A DNA stretch of 64,000 nt from contig CAZGLO010000001.1 of assembly GCA_964526735.1 (NCBI GenBank), positions 53,908-117,907 on the forward strand. The letters run 5' to 3'. This document shows, in pieces, positions 42,753 to 52,198 of the stretch (the stretch's first letter is position 1; the number at the start of each line of letters is the position of its first letter). The DNA is from JAAUSY01 sp964526735 (GTDB lineage Bacteria; Chloroflexota; Chloroflexia; Chloroflexales; Chloroflexaceae). Position numbers and translations under genes: made by a program. The notes beneath the pieces were generated by a model. The model saw only the letters and a program-made list of their open reading frames with translations. It did no database searches and had not been told where the DNA came from.

Positions 42753-43733
42753 CTATTTCTGTTTTTCAGCAAAAAACCACGTCCGAAGCTCTTCATGGCT
42801 GCGCGCCGCCCCCAAAGCAACCATCAGCTTGATGCGTGTCTTCGTACCATTGAGGTTGTGCACCAGCAAGACACCAAGCCGCCGCAGGTCGTGATATGCG
42901 CCCACATAGCCGTGTTCATCGCCCAGCCCCCCCATAGGGCAGCGGGACGTGATCGCAATCGTCGTGCGGCGGGAGAGGGCTTCGTTGATAACCGGAATCC
43001 ACCATGGCGGCACGCGCCCACTTCCAAACACCTCTAGCACAACCCCTGCCGCCCCAAGCTCACCGCTGCACCGCAACAATCGCGCATCGCACCCTTGGGT
43101 CAGCCGAATGAGATCGACCGATTCTTCGAGGCGTGAGCAGGGGATATGGTGGCGGGCAAGGGGACGGTGGAAGATGGTCACCCGTTGGTTTTCCACCCGC
43201 CCAACCGGCCCTCCCATCAATGAGGAGAGCGGTTGCAACCCGTGCGTGCTGATATGCTGCACTTCGCTTGCGGCGTAGATCTCTTCTTGGAAGACCACCA
43301 GCACGCCAAGATTACGGGTTTCTGGCGCAGCCGCAACGCGAATAGCGCTCGCCAGGTTGGCGATGCCATCGTAGAATAGGCCGCTCACGTGGCGGGTTGA
43401 CCCCGTCACGACGACGGGCTTGGCGCTGTTGAGCGTTAAATCGAGCAGGTAGGCGGTTTCTTCCAGCGTATCTATCCCATGAGTAATCACCACGCCGTGG
43501 ATTTGCGGATCCATGAGGGCAGACTCTACCCGCTGCGAGAGCTTTAGCCCATCCACCGGCGTAAAATGGCTGCTGGGGATGTTGGAAAACTCTTCAAAGG
43601 TTGGCTGCACGTTGTCGCGGGGGAGAAGCGCAAAAAGATCATCCCCCTTGATGACCGGCACCGCCCCGCCAACAGTGGGGGCCTTTTTCATAGCGATGGT
43701 TCCATCGGTTGAAAGGACAAGTATCTGTTTCAT
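42753..43733 (-). CDS. L-asparaginase family protein with altered active site
   Basis: A 326-residue homologue of type I/II L-asparaginase (Asn to Asp and ammonia). STDGTIAMK keeps the nucleophile-position Thr (T12), and VVITHGIDTLEETAYLLDLT aligns with the THGTDT motif. There the second catalytic Thr (T89 in E. coli AnsB) is Ile (I87), while the Asp (D88) is kept. The catalytic Lys (K162 in AnsB, DVTKTNT) aligns with His (H160, EVQHIST). The usual DGPxNL is DGIANL. It may be inactive, or have another substrate. Start ATG is clear; it is in a co-directional cluster with coaX and menG. Confidence 0.85.
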   Translation of the reverse strand: MKQILVLSTDGTIAMKKAPTVGGAVPVIKGDDLFALLPRDNVQPTFEEFSNIPSSHFTPVDGLKLSQRVESALMDPQIHGVVITHGIDTLEETAYLLDLTLNSAKPVVVTGSTRHVSGLFYDGIANLASAIRVAAAPETRNLGVLVVFQEEIYAASEVQHISTHGLQPLSSLMGGPVGRVENQRVTIFHRPLARHHIPCSRLEESVDLIRLTQGCDARLLRCSGELGAAGVVLEVFGSGRVPPWWIPVINEALSRRTTIAITSRCPMGGLGDEHGYVGAYHDLRRLGVLLVHNLNGTKTRIKLMVALGAARSHEELRTWFFAEKQK

Positions 43734-43872
43734 GGGTAAACCTGCTAGCGGAAGAAGCCTAACGGCCCAAAGAACTGAATTTGGCCATGTGCTGTTGGAA
43801 TATCCCTTGTCATTGTACCACGTCCCGATCTTCTTTTGTGTACTGGTTTTGTGTATTGGTTTGATGTTTGGC

Positions 43873-45489
43873 TCATGGCAAAAAGACGTAGCGGGTTACC
43901 ATCGTTGGCATGCACAAGAGGAATACCGCCACCCCCGCCACCGCCATCGCCTTCGCCATCAGTGGGTTGCGGGCCGCGAGTGCTCGCCATAGCTCGCCGC
44001 AGAGAAGCGCCAACGGCGGGAAAATTTGCAGCATGTAGCTTGCCTTGATGGTATCGCCTTTGTGCGGGACGGGGTAGGAAATCAGAAACCAGAGGTATCC
44101 CGCCAATGATGTTGCGATAATCAGCGTCAGGAAGGCCAATGCGAGTGTTCGTGTCGGAGGTGATATCGGATGTGTCGTCGAATCGCCGCCATTGACGACA
44201 CTATTGACGACACCATGCACATTGGTATTGCCACCTTGCCTCTTTTTGCCCCTCCACAGAGCGGTAAACACGATGTATGTATCATCAACGACAGCTTTGA
44301 CACCCATCAGCAACGCCATACAACCAAATAGCGTCGGTATGAGCGCCGCCATATTCACCATGCCAAGGTATGGGGCCATCGTCTCGACGTTGCTGATGCG
44401 GTCATCGAAGCCGCGGCGCGGCGCGCAGCCCGTCACCGAGAAGTAGCACCAATAATCGCCCCACACCTCGCTCAGGAAGACAGGCACAAGCTCATTGGTG
44501 AAGGAGGGCCGCACAGGATGGCGTATGAGCGCTTCGCCTCCAAGGCCGGTGTAGAAGCTCAACGGCTGATTGCCAAGCGAAAAATGCTCTTCCGGCTGCC
44601 GGTTGAAGGCCGTTATGGTGCCATAGCGCAGGTGGAGAGTAACATAGAACCACCCGCCAATCAGCGCCGCAACGATACTCGCCCCGCCTACGATAGACAG
44701 CATCGCAAAGCGGTCTGGCCACCGCCAGCGGTCGAGAAGCCATCGCACGGCAAGCCACCCCAACGGCGGCAGGAAGAAAAACCCCCATTGCCGACTCAAG
44801 AGCAGTAAGCCAAGCATCACCCCCAATGGCAAGATATATCGCCATCGGTTGGGGGATGTGGGTTGGTTGAAGAGCAGACGCAAAGTGAAAAGCAGGACGA
44901 GGACGATGATACAGACGAGAAATGGCTCTCCACGCACAAAGGCAAAGGTTTTGTAGTAGACAGGCAGCATCCCAAGCGCTCCCAACACCACCCGCTTATA
45001 CCCCGCGTCGTTTGGGGCGAAGAGATGGCTTATCGCCACCAACCCCCACGTCGTCCCCAGCGAGAGGGGGATGTTCTGTAGTTGGGCGACCTTCCCCGCC
45101 ACAACAAGGCAAGGCGGGATGGCGGTGATGCCCCACCCCTCGCCAATGCCCGCGGCGGTGCACCACGGGGCAATTAGGTGGTGAGCGATTGCGCCGGTGA
45201 GATAGGGGAGCGGCGGCAGGAAAAATTCTTTGGTATCGGCGGCAGTCGGGAGGCGAAACTCGGCTAAGGCTTGCACATACCGCAAATGCGCCACCGCATC
45301 ATAGCCAATCATGGGGTGGTGCAGCACCACATTGATGCTCACAAGCACATTCATCAGCAGGAAGAGGAGGAGGAGTGGCCTATCGTGGTGGCCATTCACC
45401 ATAAATGGGCGCAGAAAAGAACGAAAACCAGCCAGCCACACGCGGCGAATGGTTGTTAATGCATTCAATGCACGGCGCACGCCTTCCAC
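43873..45489 (-). CDS. Polytopic membrane protein, GT-C-like
   Basis: A 538-residue protein with about 11 hydrophobic helices. After the first comes HHPMIGYDAVAHLRYVQALAEFRLPT, with an acidic residue and His in the first outer loop, and FFLPPLPYLTGAI, which recalls ArnT/ALG10-like GT-C transferases. Function is inferred only from this layout. The GTG start directly follows the TAG of the PrsW gene, with GGAG 6 nt upstream, so the pair is translationally coupled. Confidence 0.7.
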   Translation of the reverse strand: MEGVRRALNALTTIRRVWLAGFRSFLRPFMVNGHHDRPLLLLFLLMNVLVSINVVLHHPMIGYDAVAHLRYVQALAEFRLPTAADTKEFFLPPLPYLTGAIAHHLIAPWCTAAGIGEGWGITAIPPCLVVAGKVAQLQNIPLSLGTTWGLVAISHLFAPNDAGYKRVVLGALGMLPVYYKTFAFVRGEPFLVCIIVLVLLFTLRLLFNQPTSPNRWRYILPLGVMLGLLLLSRQWGFFFLPPLGWLAVRWLLDRWRWPDRFAMLSIVGGASIVAALIGGWFYVTLHLRYGTITAFNRQPEEHFSLGNQPLSFYTGLGGEALIRHPVRPSFTNELVPVFLSEVWGDYWCYFSVTGCAPRRGFDDRISNVETMAPYLGMVNMAALIPTLFGCMALLMGVKAVVDDTYIVFTALWRGKKRQGGNTNVHGVVNSVVNGGDSTTHPISPPTRTLALAFLTLIIATSLAGYLWFLISYPVPHKGDTIKASYMLQIFPPLALLCGELWRALAARNPLMAKAMAVAGVAVFLLCMPTMVTRYVFLP

Positions 45490-46497
45490 CTACGTCTCCA
45501 CACCCGGCCGGAAGGTAGCCTGGTGTTTGGTGATTTGCTGGCGGAGTTTGTCGATTGCTCTTAAGGTCTCCCTGTCGGGGCCAAGGCGGGCAAGATGATG
45601 CTTTTTCTGCGCAAGTTCGGCGCATAACTGGAAGAGGTGGTGGGTTGGGCCATATGACTCTTTGAAAGGTGACCAAAATCGCATAACAATGCGCTTCCCC
45701 ACCGTCTGGACAAGCTCATACTGCTCTTGCGTAATCAGCCCGCTCTCAACCTCCTCCTTGAGGTAGTGCCGTATCCACTTGCGCTCGCGCACAATCGCCC
45801 AAATAATCACCCCAAAGACCACCAGCCAACTCGTCCAATCGACCAAGATAGTCACGACCAGCCCGCCAAGTTCAGCCATAGCTATGAGCACCGTGGCGAG
45901 GGTATTGTGAAGGCTATGGGTAAGGATAGCAAGGATGAGACCGATAAGCGGGGCCATCACCTTGACGATGCGGTTGTGGGTATTACGAGCCATCGCAAGC
46001 CCAATACCGATAAATGCCGTGAAAACGGGGTGATTCCACCCGCCGATGATGACACGCAATAAAAAGAGCACCAGTAACCCTATATCGCCCCCGCTCTCAT
46101 AGCCCATGAAGAGGTAGAGGACGTTTTCGGTCGCGGCAAAGCCAAGCGCCGTAATACCCGCATAGACAATGCCATCAAGAATGGTATCAAACTCGTCGTG
46201 GAAACGCCAAAAGACGATCAAGACCGCCAGCCCTTTGCTGATTTCCTCGACGATAGGGGCAAACACCGTCGCGCTGGCAAGGTCGGATAAGGCTTCGTCG
46301 CCGGTAAGCGCATAAAATCCCCCTTCGAGCACCACCGTGCCAATTATCGCGATAATCACCGCGACAAATGCTCCCCACACGAACGAACCAACCAGAAGAT
46401 GCTTTGGTTCCCTCTCATAGTGGTCGATCCAATAGATGATCCACGCATACCCAAATGCCGGAAGGAAACTCAGCAGAACAATGATAAGAAATGCCAC
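45490..46497 (-). CDS. prsW: PrsW-family intramembrane metalloprotease
   Basis: A 335-residue membrane protein of the PrsW/CPBP-like metalloprotease group, which cuts membrane-bound substrates (anti-sigma factor RsiW in Bacillus). Motifs: VFAPIVEEISKGLAVL (EE pair), DGIVYAGITALGFAATENVLY, HPVFTAFIGIGLA and LTHSLHNTLA, giving the Glu/His metal ligands. The cytosolic tail of about 90 residues is charged. GTG start with AGGA 9 nt upstream. No anti-sigma factor gene is nearby, so its substrate is unknown. Confidence 0.9.
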   Translation of the reverse strand: MAFLIIVLLSFLPAFGYAWIIYWIDHYEREPKHLLVGSFVWGAFVAVIIAIIGTVVLEGGFYALTGDEALSDLASATVFAPIVEEISKGLAVLIVFWRFHDEFDTILDGIVYAGITALGFAATENVLYLFMGYESGGDIGLLVLFLLRVIIGGWNHPVFTAFIGIGLAMARNTHNRIVKVMAPLIGLILAILTHSLHNTLATVLIAMAELGGLVVTILVDWTSWLVVFGVIIWAIVRERKWIRHYLKEEVESGLITQEQYELVQTVGKRIVMRFWSPFKESYGPTHHLFQLCAELAQKKHHLARLGPDRETLRAIDKLRQQITKHQATFRPGVET

Positions 46498-46629
46498 GAC
46501 ATCATTTCCTAGCCTGGTATTCCAGGGCTGTAAACAGTTTTATTTCGCATAAGGTAGCCCCATGTGGCGGGTAGTGTAGCATACCCCTACCGCTTTGACA
46601 AGAGATATATGAGGGCAGGCAGAAGATAT

Positions 46630-48186
46630 CTACAATGGGAGGGAGGTATCACTCTCATCGTCAACAATCAGGCGGAGGTTGGGGATGTTGGGTGGTACAT
46701 CAAACACCATCGCACACACTTGGGGCGTGTCGGGGTGGAGGTGCATCCCCGTACACTGCATCGACTCGGAGATGCGCGCAATCACGTCATACGTCTGGAT
46801 GGGGGCGATGCGCCGGTCGCCTTCGCCCGCCACCAACGGATCTTCATACTCACACGGATCCTCCTCCAAACAGACGGTCTGGATGCGGACATAGAGGTAT
46901 GAGCCTTCCGACGCCGTGGTCGCAGAGAAGGTTTCGGTGGCGGGGAGGGTCTCTCCGCGGTCTTCCGTGCTGATGAGTGTCCACCTAATGCCTTGTGCCT
47001 CGACCGATGGCTGCTCTTGAAACGCCTCATTGCTACCCGTGATCGGGTTTTGTATCAACATCCACGTGAATGCCGCCGCGGCCAATAGCATCAGGAGCAG
47101 TACCCCCATTCGCACCAATGCCCCGCGCCACATCTCTTTGAGGTCGTAGAGGTTGGGGATACTGAGGGTGAGGGAGAATAATTCGCGTTCTTCCTCTTCC
47201 TGCTCATCCGAATGCAAGAGCAAGTAGTTAAGCTCTTCAAGGCTATCGGCACTTAACGGCTCCCCCGGCATATAACTGTGTTCTATGTGCCGTTGGGCAG
47301 GGGTGGCCTTCTCCAAGGAGAGATGTGGCTCCTCTTGGGGAGGCTGTTCTGCCGCGGGAGCGGGTTGCTCCTCTTGGAGAGGCTGTTGTGCCGGTTGCTC
47401 TTGGGGTGCGGTCTTTTCCAGAGAGACGGGTTGCTCTGCCGGTGGTGCGGGTTGCTCCTCTTGGGGAGGCTGTTGTGCCGGTTGCTCTTGGGGTGCGGTC
47501 TTTTCCAGAGAGACGGGTTGCTCTGCCGCGNNNNNNNNNNNNNNNNNNNNNNNNNNNNNNNNNNNNNNNNNNNNNNNNNNNNNNNNNNNNNNNNNNNNNN
47601 NNNNNNNNNNNNNNNNNNNNNNNNNNNNNNGCTCCTCTTGGGGAGGCTGTTCTGCCGGTTGCTCTTGGGGTGCGGTCTTTTCCAGGGAGACGGGTTGCTC
47701 TGCCGCGGGAGCAGGTTGCTCCTCTTGAGGTGGCAGAGGAGGGGTATTGACTGAGTTTGTTTGCGGGGCAGGTTGTTCCGCCTCCCGCTCTTCCGATGGT
47801 TCGATGGCGGCAGTATGGGGTTGTCTCCCCACATTATTGGTTTCTTGGGGAGGTTCAGTTTCTTGTTTGGGTCTACTCTTACCGATCCACGATGAATACC
47901 ATGTGTTCTCAGCATGCTCAGTTTGGGATGCTATTCGTTTGAGAGATGGGTGCTCAGGGTTGATCATGCGAATCCGTTCTATACACTCTTGCTGCTCTTG
48001 CTCATCGGTGGTGGCCCAAGAAAGCCAAAGCCAGAACCGCTCATCGTAGGGTTCTTGGTCTACCACTTGGCGCAACATTTCCCGCGCACTTGCCGTATCA
48101 CCCTTTTGCAGTGCAACCATCGCTTTTTGGGCTTGTTCGGGAACGGGAAGAACCAAGGTTCTCTCATGTTCATCGGGTCGTTTCAA
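46630..48186 (-). CDS. Repeat-rich single-pass membrane protein with TPR-like N-terminus (contains assembly gap)
   Basis: The deduced protein of 518 residues includes 34 unknown ones from a gap of 100 N. Residues 1-85 look like one TPR-type pair (ALQKGDTASAREMLRQVVDQEPYDERFWLWLSW). Then comes a long Pro/Gln/Glu tract made of units of about 29 residues containing EQPVSLEKTAPQEQPA, an acidic region, one helix (MGVLLLMLLAAAAFTWMLI) and an outer domain of about 130 residues with a few Cys. The gap lies exactly in the repeats, so the true repeat number and even the frame across it are unknown. TTG start with AGGA 8 nt upstream. Function unknown. Confidence 0.65.
   Translation of the reverse strand: MKRPDEHERTLVLPVPEQAQKAMVALQKGDTASAREMLRQVVDQEPYDERFWLWLSWATTDEQEQQECIERIRMINPEHPSLKRIASQTEHAENTWYSSWIGKSRPKQETEPPQETNNVGRQPHTAAIEPSEEREAEQPAPQTNSVNTPPLPPQEEQPAPAAEQPVSLEKTAPQEQPAEQPPQEEXXXXXXXXXXXXXXXXXXXXXXXXXXXXXXXXXXAAEQPVSLEKTAPQEQPAQQPPQEEQPAPPAEQPVSLEKTAPQEQPAQQPLQEEQPAPAAEQPPQEEPHLSLEKATPAQRHIEHSYMPGEPLSADSLEELNYLLLHSDEQEEEERELFSLTLSIPNLYDLKEMWRGALVRMGVLLLMLLAAAAFTWMLIQNPITGSNEAFQEQPSVEAQGIRWTLISTEDRGETLPATETFSATTASEGSYLYVRIQTVCLEEDPCEYEDPLVAGEGDRRIAPIQTYDVIARISESMQCTGMHLHPDTPQVCAMVFDVPPNIPNLRLIVDDESDTSLPL
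47531..47630. other. Assembly gap (100 N)
   Basis: Exactly 100 undetermined bases, a usual placeholder size, placed within the 87-bp coding repeats. Its real length is not known. Confidence 0.98.
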
Positions 48187-48398
48187 GGAAGTATTCCTGT
48201 TGTTTTCTGCATCTACCTCGCTGCATAGACTGCAATTGGTGTGGAAGAGGGCCTAGGTACTACGCTTCACAACAAGGAAAATCGCTACCTGTATGCCAAG
48301 TGGATATACACGCGGTTGCACAGCGGAGTCCATTATACACGCGACTACCCCCATTTGGTATGCTCTGGTATGACCGTGTGGCAGGTTGGCGGTGTTTT

Positions 48399-48427
48399 TT
48401 GGACACGCTCTGAATCTATGCTATCAT
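48399..48427 (+). promoter_or_regulatory. Sigma-70-like promoter of the NfeD-slipin operon
   Basis: TTGGAC (48399-48404) and TATCAT (48422-48427), spacer 17 nt, about 43 nt before the NfeD start. Confidence 0.65.
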
Positions 48428-48469
48428 AGAGCGACGAAGGCAGTGCATTGCTTGCTAGGCCAACTCATC

Positions 48470-49867
48470 ATGACGAATTGTAGGTGGTTTGTACAACTGG
48501 TGTCGATTCTGTTTATCCTCCTGGCGCTGCTTGTTTCCCCAGCCGTCGATGCCCAGGAGAATCAGCCGTCCCATGGCTCTATCTACCAGGTTCACATTGA
48601 TGGAATCGTTACCACCATCACCACGCACTATCTCGAACGCGCGCTTGACGTTGCAGAGGCCAACAACGCAACCGCTCTGCTCATCCGGGTGGCGAGCGAG
48701 GGGGCGGTTTTGCGTGTGCTTCCGTCGATAGCGATGCCCATTGCTGATGCAACCATCCCCGTCGTTGTATACATTTCTCCAGCCGGTACCGAGTCGGGCG
48801 CAACGGGAGCATTTCTCCTGAGTGCGGCGCATATCGCTGCAATGGCTCCGCAGACCAGCTTCGGCACCCCAACTTCCTTGGCAGCAGTTGATCAGCTCCT
48901 ATCCCAACAAACGCAACAACGCCTCGCGAATAGCGTTGCGCAACAGCTTCGGGAGTGGAATGAACGTCAAGGCCGCAATGGCGACTGGGTCGATCAAGCC
49001 GTACAAGATGGGATAGTGCTTACGAATGAACGTGCTTTTGCTACTAATCCTCCAATGGTCAATCTCGTCGCGCAGGACACCGACGCCCTGCTGATGCGGC
49101 TTGAGGGGCAGGTGGTGACCCTCGCCAACGGCACGGATGTCACCCTTCACACGCTTGGCCGCACCGCCACCCCCATTGAGCCAACCATGTGGGAGCAGCT
49201 CTTGCTGTGGTTGAGCGATCCGACCACCGCCTTCCTGCTGCTTATCTTCGCTTCGCTCGCCCTCTACGCAGAGCTTCTCCAGCCGGGGGTCGGGGTGTTT
49301 GCGGTTATCGCTCTCATCTTGTTTGCGGGGGCACTTGTCGGGTTGGTTGTCCTCCCGATCCGCTGGTTGAGCTTGGTCGGTCTCTTGCTTGCGATTGCCC
49401 TCTTTGCTATCGATCTCTTTGTGCCAACCTTTGGAGGTCTTACCGTGGTGGGGTTAGTGCTACTTGTTATCAGTTCTTTTACTTTGATTGACACCGCCCA
49501 AGCGCCAAATGTCATGGTGGCATTGTGGGCGATTTTGCTGGTGGTATTTACCGTCATCGCTTTTGCAGCCGTGGCGGTCTGGCTCCTTCTCCGGCTGCGC
49601 AACCGGCCCGTCTCCACCGGCCAGGAGGGGTTCGTAGGCAAGATGGCGCACGTGCGCAAGCGGCTCGACCCCGAAGGAATGGTCTTTGTGGAGGGGGCAT
49701 TGTGGCGGGCTATCTGTGAAGACGTTCAACACGCCACGCAACAGCCAATTGAGCAAGATGAGTGGGTGCGAATCGTCGCGGTGCAAGACCTGCGGCTGAT
49801 TGTCCAACGCACTCAAATTACCGGGGCACAGCCCTACACGATTTCGAGTGAACGCGAGGAATTTTAG
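48470..49867 (+). CDS. NfeD-family membrane protein with inactive ClpP-like domain
   Basis: A 465-residue long-form NfeD. A signal peptide (to about residue 28) is followed by a ClpP-like domain (30-245), four membrane helices and a C-terminal OB-type NfeD domain (TGQEGFVGKMAHVRKRLDPEGMVFVEGALWRA). In active members (PH1510) a Ser in a GAxAASAGA stretch and a Lys form the dyad. Here the stretch is GTESGATGAFLL with Ala111 at the Ser position, and no Lys is found at the equivalent place before GRNGDWVDQAV. The protease part is therefore probably dead. The gene precedes the slipin gene by 32 bp, the usual pair. Confidence 0.88.
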   Translation: MTNCRWFVQLVSILFILLALLVSPAVDAQENQPSHGSIYQVHIDGIVTTITTHYLERALDVAEANNATALLIRVASEGAVLRVLPSIAMPIADATIPVVVYISPAGTESGATGAFLLSAAHIAAMAPQTSFGTPTSLAAVDQLLSQQTQQRLANSVAQQLREWNERQGRNGDWVDQAVQDGIVLTNERAFATNPPMVNLVAQDTDALLMRLEGQVVTLANGTDVTLHTLGRTATPIEPTMWEQLLLWLSDPTTAFLLLIFASLALYAELLQPGVGVFAVIALILFAGALVGLVVLPIRWLSLVGLLLAIALFAIDLFVPTFGGLTVVGLVLLVISSFTLIDTAQAPNVMVALWAILLVVFTVIAFAAVAVWLLLRLRNRPVSTGQEGFVGKMAHVRKRLDPEGMVFVEGALWRAICEDVQHATQQPIEQDEWVRIVAVQDLRLIVQRTQITGAQPYTISSEREEF

Positions 49868-49899
49868 CGTATGTATCATCAGAAAGGTAGGGGGTTGTC

Positions 49900-50781
49900 A
49901 TGGGAGGATTAGGAAATTTCGGTACCGGGTGTTTTTTTATTTTCGGGTTCATCGCCGTCATCATTCTCCTGTCGTCCATCAAGATTGTGCCAGAGTATGA
50001 GCGCGGGGTTATTTTCCGGTTGGGACGGTTGATCGGCCCGCGCGGGCCCGGGTTGTTCTTTGTCGTACCGATTTTGGAGCGGATGATCCGCGTCGATCAG
50101 CGTATCATCACCGCCGACGTCCCCTCACAAGAAGTCATTACCTGTGATAACGTCACGATACGCGTCAATGCGGTCATCTATTTTCAAGTCCTCGACCCCA
50201 ATGACGCCGTCACCAAGGTAACTGACTACGGACGGGCGACGATGCAGATTGCCCAAACCACGCTGCGGAGCGTCGTTGGGCAGTTCGACCTCGATGCGCT
50301 CCTCGCCCAACGAGATGTCGTCAACCAACGGCTGCAGCAAATCATTGATGAGCAGACCGAACCGTGGGGTATCAAGGTTACGATTGTAGAGCTGAAGGAC
50401 GTTGAGTTGCCCTCCACGATGCAACGCGCGATGGCCAAGCAAGCCGAGGCCGAGCGGGAGAAGCGTGCGAAGGTTATCCACGCCGAAGGTGAGCTACTAG
50501 CGTCGGCGAAGTTGAGCGAAGCCGCCAATATCATTGCCCGTGAGCCGGTGACGCTCCAACTGCGCTACCTCCAAACGCTTACGGAGATATCAGTCGAGAA
50601 GAACAGTACGATCATCTTCCCGCTGCCGGTCGATACGCTTCGGCCATTCATGGGCAATATCGCCAAGATGAGCGAGGAGATCACCGCTCTGGGTAGTGTG
50701 GACAATTCTACTGTCTCATTGGAGAAGACAGCGGAGGAATTGACCCAATCTGAACAGAAGCCCGACGAACACAAGCAATAA
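49900..50781 (+). CDS. Slipin / stomatin-like SPFH protein
   Basis: A 293-residue membrane-anchored SPFH-domain protein. One N-terminal helix (GCFFIFGFIAVIILLSSI) is followed by IVPEYERGVIFRLGRLIGPRGPG, TADVPSQEVITCDNVTIRVNAVIYFQV, TLRSVVGQFDLDALLAQRD and the coiled coil QAEAEREKRAKVIHAEGELLASAKL. It forms ring- or raft-like oligomers that organise membrane domains and, in other species, is a substrate of the NfeD protease next to it. With that protease apparently inactive, a structural partnership is more likely here. Confidence 0.94.
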   Translation: MGGLGNFGTGCFFIFGFIAVIILLSSIKIVPEYERGVIFRLGRLIGPRGPGLFFVVPILERMIRVDQRIITADVPSQEVITCDNVTIRVNAVIYFQVLDPNDAVTKVTDYGRATMQIAQTTLRSVVGQFDLDALLAQRDVVNQRLQQIIDEQTEPWGIKVTIVELKDVELPSTMQRAMAKQAEAEREKRAKVIHAEGELLASAKLSEAANIIAREPVTLQLRYLQTLTEISVEKNSTIIFPLPVDTLRPFMGNIAKMSEEITALGSVDNSTVSLEKTAEELTQSEQKPDEHKQ

Positions 50782-50808
50782 GCCGCATATTCTTGTCGGA
50801 AGGGGTTC

Positions 50809-50834
50809 GCAGGTTTTCCCCACCAAAAACCTGC
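50809..50834 (+). terminator. Hairpin after the slipin gene
   Basis: GCAGGTTTT pairs perfectly with AAAACCTGC (9 bp, loop 8) 27 nt after the stop. A T run is missing, so termination strength is uncertain. Confidence 0.55.
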
Positions 50835-51145
50835 CCTGTCAATATCATCATCATTCGGTACGTTTAAACACATTTAGCACATTTACGTACATTCAAAAAG
50901 AAAGAACGGTACGTATCAATAATGGGCGCACTATTCGCAAATAAAACCCATGCCGGAGTCTTTGCGTATGCGAGCAGCCACCGCCACTGATTATCTTAAC
51001 TGACTATCAACTGACTATCTTACTCGTCATGTTTTCGTCATGTTGGCTTGGCACCGTCTCCCAGCAGCGCGCAAGTAGGCTATCTTTCTGCGCCCGTTTC
51101 TTGCAAACGTTGTTGTGGTTTGTGGTCACTAGACTGGACTTGTGC
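50835..51145. other. Intergenic stretch before cruF
   Basis: No gene is convincing. An open frame starting at 51029 runs into cruF, but its 39 extra residues look non-coding. CTGACTATC-type short repeats occur around 50990-51020. Confidence 0.5.
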
Positions 51146-52159
51146 ATGCATGCTATTGCACCTCGCCTTCGTGTACTCTTGCTCGCGTTGTTTGGTATCT
51201 ATATCTTTGTGTATCCGTGGTCTATCCTGCTCGTGTCGTTAGATTGGGTGCCGGTGTGGGGCGTGTGGATGGGGAGTGCCTTGCTCATCCTCCAGGGGAC
51301 GATGATGGGGCTATGGCTTATCGCCAACCATGGCCGTTATGGCGCACTTATCACCTTTCTCATCCTCTTTTTGTCGTGGGGGATAGAGCATATCGGCGTG
51401 ACGACCGGCTTTCCCTTTGGAGCCTACCACTACACCGATGTCCTCTCGCCAAAGGTGATTGGTGTCGTGCCGATGGCTATTCCATTTGCGTGGTTATTGG
51501 TTGTCCCTGCCGCGGTGGGGATGACTGACCGGCTGCTTGGCCTTTGCCCCACGCACATGTCTCCTGCGCCCTCGTCTAAGAGCCACATCCCTCGTATGCT
51601 GATGAAGATTTTTGGGGCGGCATCGTTTACCGTGCTGCTTGATGTGACCATTGAGCCGGTGGCGGTGCATATCAACGGCTATTGGACGTGGAACTCGATT
51701 GAAGGTGGGTTTTATGGCGTCCCCTTGTCAAACTTCGCTGCCTGGTGGGTGACTAGCATGGTGCTGGTTGCGATGCTGGTATGGTTGCGGCGGTTTTCCG
51801 GCAGTACTATCGCTCCCGCCTCTCCTCAATCGGCTACCAATGTCGCGGCACAGACCAAACTCTCCCCCAAAGAGGGATATCGCTTTATTCCCCATACCGA
51901 TGCCGATACTCATACCGCGGGGACAAACACCCATATGATTGCATGGTTGCCACCGGCCTTATACATGCTGAACCTGACGATGTTTGTGCTGGTGAATGTT
52001 GCCCATGCACAAATCATCGCCGCCTTGATTGGCGGAATGATCCTCTGCTATCTTGCCTTCGACTGGTTTAAGCCGGTGATAAAGGTGGGGGTGAAGCCCG
52101 CACTGCGGCGAATTACAGGGGTGGCGCGCAATCAGCGGCGGCGGCAACGTGAGACCTAA
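51146..52159 (+). CDS. cruF: CruF-type carotenoid 1',2'-hydratase (DUF422)
   Basis: A 337-residue polytopic enzyme with about seven helices that adds water to the psi end of carotenoids such as gamma-carotene. Family motifs: FLSWGIEHIGVTTGFPFGAYHYTD, VPMAIPFAWLLVV, LLDVTIEPVAVHINGYWTW and FYGVPLSNFAAWW. A hydrophilic loop of about 50 residues (SATNVAAQTKLSPKEGYRFI) is inserted before the last helices. I chose the ATG of MHAIAPRLRV; a frame start at 51029 is possible. No other carotenoid genes are in the window, so the pathway is encoded elsewhere. Confidence 0.85.
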   Translation: MHAIAPRLRVLLLALFGIYIFVYPWSILLVSLDWVPVWGVWMGSALLILQGTMMGLWLIANHGRYGALITFLILFLSWGIEHIGVTTGFPFGAYHYTDVLSPKVIGVVPMAIPFAWLLVVPAAVGMTDRLLGLCPTHMSPAPSSKSHIPRMLMKIFGAASFTVLLDVTIEPVAVHINGYWTWNSIEGGFYGVPLSNFAAWWVTSMVLVAMLVWLRRFSGSTIAPASPQSATNVAAQTKLSPKEGYRFIPHTDADTHTAGTNTHMIAWLPPALYMLNLTMFVLVNVAHAQIIAALIGGMILCYLAFDWFKPVIKVGVKPALRRITGVARNQRRRQRET

Positions 52160-52198
52160 TGCGAAACCTAATGCGAGACTTATAGAGAAAGGAAGAAT

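Noticed and set aside
50835..51145. Extended N-terminus of CruF starting at 51029
   Set aside because: The extra 39 residues do not look like the family and add a Cys/Ser-rich stretch before the normal first helix.
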